Below, in pieces: positions 8,001-11,523 of a stretch of DNA of 11,523 nucleotides (within the stretch, counting starts at the first letter, position 1; each line of letters opens with the position of its first letter). Both the position numbers and the translations under genes were made by a program. The notes under the pieces are model-generated. The model saw nothing but the letters and a program-made list of their open reading frames with translations, had not been told where the DNA came from and searched no databases. This DNA is from Chrysochromulina tobinii (lineage: Eukaryota > Haptophyta > Prymnesiales > Chrysochromulinaceae), in contig JWZX01002028.1 in NCBI GenBank assembly GCA_001275005.1, forward strand, positions 1 through 11,523, written 5' to 3'.

Positions 8001-8690
8001 GTGGACGTGTGCTTTCTACTCGAGATGATGGGGTCACAGGAAGCGTTCACAGCGGAGATTTATGGACTGCGTGCCCTTGCGAAAAAGATCGGATACGCAG
8101 TTCGCTGGATGGTTGGAGAGGGCGGGAGCCAGCGGGAGCAGCGGCAGAGCGGCGAATCTTTCACAAATGGCATCGCGGTACTCGTCAAACAAGCGACGTG
8201 CGTCATCGAGCGCCATGCGCGTCTTGAAGAGAGGGTTCTCGGTGTTTGGATCAGAGGCCGTGGGGCAAAGGAGCAGCTCCAGACGAGAATCGCTGCGATC
8301 CATGGGCTGCACCACAGTGGCATCTCGAGCTTCGAGAAACAGTTACAGGCCACGTACGCGTGGGCGGCTGATTATTCGCAAACTGTGAAGGGCTGCATCG
8401 TTGTCGGCGATTTTAATTACGTTGCGGATGAGGCGTGGCGATCTTCACGCACGACGCTGAGCGTCAACGATCGCGCGCTCAGAGACTTCATTGCGCAGCC
8501 AGGGGCGGAGTACGTCTTACCCTGCCCGTCGCAACCGCTGATTGTTTGGACGAGGAAGGGCGGTGAGGCTTCCGAGACGATCAACTCGGACGGCCTGGGA
8601 TCCATGCTGGATGGGGCTGTGGCAATCGGAGCTGAGTGTGCTCTCTGGCGCAGGACGGTGGTGGGCTGGCGCGGGAAGGCGACCGACTAG
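4968..8690 (+). CDS. Retrotransposon ORF1-like coiled coil plus APE-type endonuclease
   Basis: A 1240-aa frame, ATG 4968 to TAG 8688-8690. Residues 1-380 form a globular part I do not recognise. Residues about 385-575 are strongly helical and heptad-like (many Glu/Lys/Gln/Ala/Met), as in LINE ORF1 proteins that trimerise and coat element RNA. Residues about 590-930 are a low-complexity linker with weak codon bias. A basic patch (946-964, RRRRLRW...KAWKRRMR) precedes an exonuclease-endonuclease-phosphatase domain from F975: N981 (ALWNAREF), E1019 (FLLEMM), H1112 (AAIHGLHH), D1148 and N1150 (VVGDFNY), and D1215 (SMLDGAV, in the place of the usual SRIDY). The final SDH histidine is not seen; it would fall at the C-terminal frame break. 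An ATG at 7782 could start a separate endonuclease/RT ORF. Codon bias is stronger in the first 1.8 kb and the endonuclease than in the linker. Confidence 0.8.
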   Translation: MAVASPSRTEQFIANVIKAIDAEKLLEQLLKNRPLEMTAQALVKITSEPLDGIKCKDLVFLKEGLQNTQAMLVMPKSACIGALATVIAGYFDVYQRIHRLTQGPGRCWALMGNSWMKQMAGLFDTGAPGEFDMTFERNLDRHKEKLKYCSDAMALGFASWALPHVINALISALRSEYVPEVAAPDAVYPNVYDELYGEFKKELLDALKVLGVQGPERDDGWVAYPADETVEITAKGLDMLRLPVGTKMEMKRLVTTDELQAVIDVYVSPQAGIFNIKRGFREGGDGFEAVIAELGDDVLMIMPRTEMDTEATGLLKLSLRVKLTAEKEIEKKIQALCKDPRNDSAEIKGIPTKLASGVEVRIVWSGDLGTARVRNGLTRAAAISAELSGKNSEEAKKLRNDLEKQIKANADALLEQDVKLTSYTAHYTMLIDKQAAVVTEMQGKHAEAMTDLHKQMQASEEAHAKMLQDSEQARKDSELSAAYAMDGLRQQIAELQNLQIKAQHNMLAFAARADEMAAALTGHVKRSESFMEAVRIEMLAQKQEVQMIKDTSGYVEAVTQQHVALTGELALLHTHVTAFAYSVRAGLGSSDEVRTSTSSTHPTDSFDGTSGETKMGGCELAACRAGHIAEGDSSGLGDDCEHAACIVKDGPTGSGGMIGRRGTTGDRVRGEQPVLQKREGACSAGGERSNTPGLSECASETSRVPDVVEIHGHTAFKGALGGIRLGGILCVESMSLPPAKIQDSSRALDVARRDGQRKFGNAATCRPFTRGFHAVILALALLVPRCDANGVTTRCCTTLDLRYEDTEGIRCYDTAELRCYGTRQGPWLRQVGTRAQLSASCADAGPRFWSCTQALGVRLDPTPAVDVTLRHEPEPEPSPRWDQPIQQVPPRATERSGSERLWREQRREGGALYAAVQALRSQRATLSRWAVVRYEHVVMADVGSLRRRRLRWHISRKAWKRRMRALRGNTVEEMFNVALWNAREFHAEACPSREASRAKAVWVLRRLQEEDVDVCFLLEMMGSQEAFTAEIYGLRALAKKIGYAVRWMVGEGGSQREQRQSGESFTNGIAVLVKQATCVIERHARLEERVLGVWIRGRGAKEQLQTRIAAIHGLHHSGISSFEKQLQATYAWAADYSQTVKGCIVVGDFNYVADEAWRSSRTTLSVNDRALRDFIAQPGAEYVLPCPSQPLIVWTRKGGEASETINSDGLGSMLDGAVAIGAECALWRRTVVGWRGKATD
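6756..7780 (+). other. Low-bias linker between coiled coil and endonuclease
   Basis: This part of the 1240-aa frame is open but reads unlike its flanks. It uses codons that are scarce in the neighbours (TTA, ATA, CTA), is rich in Gly, Ser, Cys and Arg, and has no recognisable domain. It contains CELAAC and CEHAAC (residues about 619-648), an acidic-proline run EPEPEPSP (7581-7604), an imperfect repeat around RCYDTAELRCYGT (about 7391-7437), and a short hydrophobic stretch near 7287-7317 (AVILALALLV). It may be a fast-evolving tether, an intron, or spacer DNA between ORF1 and ORF2 that happens to lack stops. Confidence 0.45.
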
Positions 8691-11523
8691 TTCAAGGCCT
8701 CTCGTCCACTCCGGCGATCATCGATGCGTTCAAGGCCTTCTGCAAGGTCTTCTGCCCAACCTACGAGACTTTACGCGGGCGGGACGGCGGCGAGTGGGAG
8801 CTCACCAAGGAGCTGACGTTCCCGGTCTTTCTGCAGGTGCTTCAGCGAGTACCGAGGGGGAAGGCGGTGGGGTATGGTGGTTTCTCCATTGAGCTCCTCA
8901 TCCACGCCGATCGCGGGATCAAGAGGGCCTTCTATGACTGCCTCATGGCGGACCTGCAGGGAGGCGAGTTCCCTCCGTCGTGGCGCAAGGTCATCTATGT
9001 GCTGCTCACGAAGCCGCCGCCCAGTAATCAGGCGCTCATCTCCGAGAGACGGGAGATTGCCTTGATGGCGCAAGATATGAAACTGATCATGCACATGGTT
9101 CGGGCGACAGCGTATCGGCTCATTACGGGTAGGCTTCGGTCGGAACAGTGCGGCTGGCTGCCGGGGTATGGTACTGTTGACGCCGGGCTCCCGCTGGCGG
9201 CCGTGATTCAGCAGGCGCAGCGGCAACACCAATCACTATGGATCCTATACGTCGATCTTGCGACGTTCTTCCCGCGCATAGACCGCGAAGCACTCACGGT
9301 CGCAGAGGTCTTAGTCGGGCTTCCTCCTCAAGTTATTGAGCTGGTCGGCCAGATCTACGGCGCGGGGCGAGCGGTGGCGGCCGAGGCGGTCGAGTGCCAA
9401 TTCGACACTGCCATCGGGCTCAGTGCATCCTTCCGGAATCACATGGGAGCGTTGATGGGGGAGGTGCTCTCTCCCGATCGAGCGAAAATTATCCTCAACT
9501 CGATACTGTGGGCGATCAAATTGCATGTGCATGGGGTGCAACTCTTCGGATTTGGGGAGGATGAAGAGGGATGCATTCGGGCAATTGCGAGCCTTGCCTA
9601 CGCAGACGATTGGGCGGGCACGTTTGGCAGCGAGATTGATCTGAGGCGTGCCTGGGCAATATGGAGCGTCTGGGTTCCGATCTCCGGCTCTAAATTGGGC
9701 ATCAAAGGGAAGCTCAAGACCGTCGTCACCGGCGTAATCCGTGATGGGCAAGGCAACGAGAGCGACATCCCTGACCCGCAGCTCGTCACACTCGACGGTG
9801 TTCGTGTGCCGATTCTCTCGCGAAGCGAGGCCTACAAGCACTTAGGGGTGCTGCGCGTTGCCATGGGCGGAGACGGGGCGGCGGCTGATTCGCTCAAAAA
9901 ACAGCTGCGGGTCGCGATCGGTCGCGTGGCGCGCATGCACAAACCATCCAGGCGCGACATGATCTTGGTGACGAACGGTCTCTTCCAGGGGCTTGCGGGT
10001 TTCAAATGCAGCACAGTGTATTACCCCTTCGAGTGGATGGAAGATATCGAGAAGGAGTGGAGGAGAATGTTCAACAAAAAAGCGCGACGAGACGCGACTA
10101 CACCATCGTGCTTGCTGTATGAAGGCGGGGGTGGTGCGGTAGGAGGTCGACGGCACCTGTGGGCGATCGGTTGCGCCTCTTTCTACGTGGCTTTCACCAG
10201 AGCCCTTGCGGACGTCGCGGACACCTCTCAGCGCGCAGCGGCGCGATCGGCGCTGGCACTCAGCCTGTCAAGGTGGGGGGTGCAGGGTGACCCTCGGCTG
10301 TTCTCGTGGCGACATCTCACGAGTGCTCTCGAGAGGCAATTACGAGGCCGTCAGAGGTACCTCGGGGAGACCTTTATGTTTATCTCGAGCCTCCTGCAGG
10401 GCGACAAGCCGTCTGGAGAGAACTGGCGGTGGGTACAGCGTCCTGAGGCATGGGATCCGCTACACGAACATCGCCCTCACTTCCGCACGCTGGAGTCGAT
10501 TGCACTCTTCGAACCCGAGCAGTGCGGCGGCCTCGGCATCGAGCCCGCGCCCAAACTTCTCGATGCACGCATTCGGGTGGCAGGGCAGATGTATACATGG
10601 GGTGCCATGCACGAGGGCTCGAGGTTGATGTCGTTTGATGAGGCTCGTCGAATATACCCGTGGCTAGCTGCTGGCGCGCGGGCGGAATGGGAGAGGACGG
10701 TGGCAAGCATTGAGGAGCGTCTCGACGTTGGAACTGCGCCTGAGCGTGAGGCGCTCAGGGCCTGGGACCAGCGGGGGCTTTGTGCCAGCGGCAGCACTGT
10801 AGGGCTGAGCGGCGGCGCAGGGGGCACGACGAGGACAAACGAGGCGAGCGAGCGTACGCTGCACGACGCCATTCGGCGGACACTTGGGGAGATCAGGAGC
10901 GGAGCAGAGCCCACACCTTTCGATTGGGAATCCTCTCTACGGAGCACCTTTTGCGGTATCAAAAGGCCGAGCGCCGAGGAGTGGTGTGTCGGGGGCGGCG
11001 ACATCCACGCAGACGCCAGAGGGGGGCGAGTGTTCTGTGACATCGACAGCGCGGAGGAGCCACGAGGTGGCGAGGCATCGTGGCTGTGTCGTTTGGACGT
11101 CGACGAGCAAGGATTTCTTGCGGGCTGGATGGAACGTGCGTGCGAGATGCGAGCACGGTTCCAATTCGATGCGGCGGGCTATCTTTGCTCTAGGGACGGT
11201 GCTCGACTCGAACTTCAGCAGTTAGCGCAACTCGACCCGGCGGTGCAGCTTGTGGCACGCGCGCGTTTGGCGCTCGGCGACGTTGAGGTTCTTCCGGGTG
11301 ACGGGATCAAAAGGCAGGCGACGCACGTTCAACTGTCCGCGCAGCGCTGCCTGTGGGAAAAGCTGACGACTTGGTCAGCGCGCATCAGGGCGACACGCAT
11401 CTACACGCTGGATGGTGGGTGGCGTGAGGTCAAGACTGACAAAGGGGCGACAAAAATCGCTACGAGAGCCGCAATCGATCACGAGGGTCGGGTCCTCGGA
11501 GGGCGGATTTGCGAGGAGGACGT
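8636..11523 (+). CDS. Retrotransposon reverse transcriptase with partial RNase H (3' end outside window)
   Basis: This frame opens after TGA 8633-8635 and has no stop to the window end: 962 codons. Counting from 8636, finger motifs include RGKAVGYGGF (74-83), EFPPSW, REIALMAQDMKLI and EQCGWLPGYGTVDA. Motif A is YVDLATFFPRID (catalytic D207), motif B GALMGEVLSP (271-280), motif C LAYADDWAG (D324, D325), followed by SGSKLGIKGK and YKHLGV (from 400). The usual motif B glutamine before Gly is Met here. A GGLGIEP block near residue 630 matches the post-RT region of LINEs. From about 920, IYTLDGGW...GRVLGGR resembles the first two strands of RNase H, with D926 as candidate metal ligand; the rest is cut off. 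It overlaps the endonuclease frame by 55 nt in the -1 frame. Its first ATG (8945) lies inside the RT fingers, so it is unlikely to be translated independently. Confidence 0.9.
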   Translation, partial: MCSLAQDGGGLAREGDRLVQGLSSTPAIIDAFKAFCKVFCPTYETLRGRDGGEWELTKELTFPVFLQVLQRVPRGKAVGYGGFSIELLIHADRGIKRAFYDCLMADLQGGEFPPSWRKVIYVLLTKPPPSNQALISERREIALMAQDMKLIMHMVRATAYRLITGRLRSEQCGWLPGYGTVDAGLPLAAVIQQAQRQHQSLWILYVDLATFFPRIDREALTVAEVLVGLPPQVIELVGQIYGAGRAVAAEAVECQFDTAIGLSASFRNHMGALMGEVLSPDRAKIILNSILWAIKLHVHGVQLFGFGEDEEGCIRAIASLAYADDWAGTFGSEIDLRRAWAIWSVWVPISGSKLGIKGKLKTVVTGVIRDGQGNESDIPDPQLVTLDGVRVPILSRSEAYKHLGVLRVAMGGDGAAADSLKKQLRVAIGRVARMHKPSRRDMILVTNGLFQGLAGFKCSTVYYPFEWMEDIEKEWRRMFNKKARRDATTPSCLLYEGGGGAVGGRRHLWAIGCASFYVAFTRALADVADTSQRAAARSALALSLSRWGVQGDPRLFSWRHLTSALERQLRGRQRYLGETFMFISSLLQGDKPSGENWRWVQRPEAWDPLHEHRPHFRTLESIALFEPEQCGGLGIEPAPKLLDARIRVAGQMYTWGAMHEGSRLMSFDEARRIYPWLAAGARAEWERTVASIEERLDVGTAPEREALRAWDQRGLCASGSTVGLSGGAGGTTRTNEASERTLHDAIRRTLGEIRSGAEPTPFDWESSLRSTFCGIKRPSAEEWCVGGGDIHADARGGRVFCDIDSAEEPRGGEASWLCRLDVDEQGFLAGWMERACEMRARFQFDAAGYLCSRDGARLELQQLAQLDPAVQLVARARLALGDVEVLPGDGIKRQATHVQLSAQRCLWEKLTTWSARIRATRIYTLDGGWREVKTDKGATKIATRAAIDHEGRVLGGRICEED
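8694..8739 (+). promoter_or_regulatory. Possible stem-loop at the endonuclease/RT frame junction
   Basis: AAGGCCT (8694-8700) is complementary to AGGCCTT (8733-8739), giving a 7-bp stem with a 32-nt loop. The same bases also form a direct repeat, TTCAAGGCCT at 8691-8700 and 8729-8738. The stem begins 3 nt after the TAG ending the endonuclease frame, where a frameshift-stimulating structure would be expected. No canonical slippery heptamer (X XXY YYZ) is visible in the 8636-8690 overlap, so the role is only a suggestion. Confidence 0.3.

Larger units (their letters stand above)
4760..11523 (+). mobile_element. Non-LTR (LINE) retrotransposon with APE endonuclease, YADD RT and RNase H start
   Basis: The order coiled-coil protein, APE-type endonuclease, reverse transcriptase, probable RNase H, with no LTR, integrase or protease visible, defines a LINE. 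The APE endonuclease nicks genomic DNA and the RT copies the element RNA at the nick (target-primed reverse transcription; family knowledge). YADD plus RNase H points towards I/R1/Tad-like clades rather than mammalian L1, which has FADD and no RNase H; this placement is tentative. The start given is the first ATG of the element; the true 5' edge is probably somewhere within 4514-4760. The 3' UTR, tail and target-site duplications are beyond the window. Long intact frames suggest a young copy. Confidence 0.85.

Noticed and set aside
8707-8724. SGDHR in the third plus frame, resembling the endonuclease SDH motif
   Set aside because: The rest of that frame is Gly/Arg-rich and unlike protein, while the same bases read as a sensible RT upstream region (SSTPAIIDAFKAF). 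Taken as coincidence.
1-11523. tRNA, rRNA, CRISPR or prokaryotic operon features
   Set aside because: No cloverleaf with a B-box-like arm, no regularly spaced direct repeats, and no Shine-Dalgarno-linked gene cluster were seen on either strand.

Overview
The window looks like nuclear DNA from a unicellular, flagellated eukaryote, most likely a GC-rich alga. A haptophyte-like source is my best guess, but it is an inference from style and not shown by any single marker. Support for a eukaryote: a B9D2-type ciliary transition-zone protein, a type II membrane sulfotransferase with an EF-hand, a LINE-like retrotransposon, no Shine-Dalgarno or operon logic, and well spaced genes on both strands. 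All genes seen are readable without introns.

Layout. (1) 162-872 (+): B9D2-like protein with a 24-bp in-frame tandem duplication. (2) 1073-1825 (-): an unrecognised 250-aa protein, convergent with B9D2. (3) 1826-2358: intergenic, with a perfect 9-bp inverted repeat carrying TGACG half-sites. (4) 2359-4473 (-): a 704-aa putative Golgi sulfotransferase (signal anchor, EF-hand, PAPS-binding motifs, poly-Gly linker, Cys-rich tail). (5) 4474-4759: short divergent spacer with an imperfect hairpin. (6) About 4760 to the window end (+): a non-LTR (LINE) retrotransposon whose 5' edge is undefined and whose 3' end lies outside the window.

The retrotransposon is the most interesting part. It is spread over three reading-frame segments: a short N-terminal frame (4760-5065), a 1240-aa frame (4968-8690) holding a novel N-terminal region, a long coiled coil, a low-bias linker and an APE-type endonuclease, and a frame open from 8636 to the window end with a YADD reverse transcriptase and what looks like the start of an RNase H domain. 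The reverse transcriptase frame is intact for 962 codons but has no ATG before its own finger motifs, so it must be reached by a -1 frameshift, another unusual mechanism, or a recent indel. A 7-bp stem can form 3 nt after the stop codon that ends the endonuclease frame.

The host genes (ciliary gene, orphan, sulfotransferase) show no obvious functional link. The retroelement begins close upstream of the sulfotransferase gene, in the opposite direction, and may share or disturb its promoter region.
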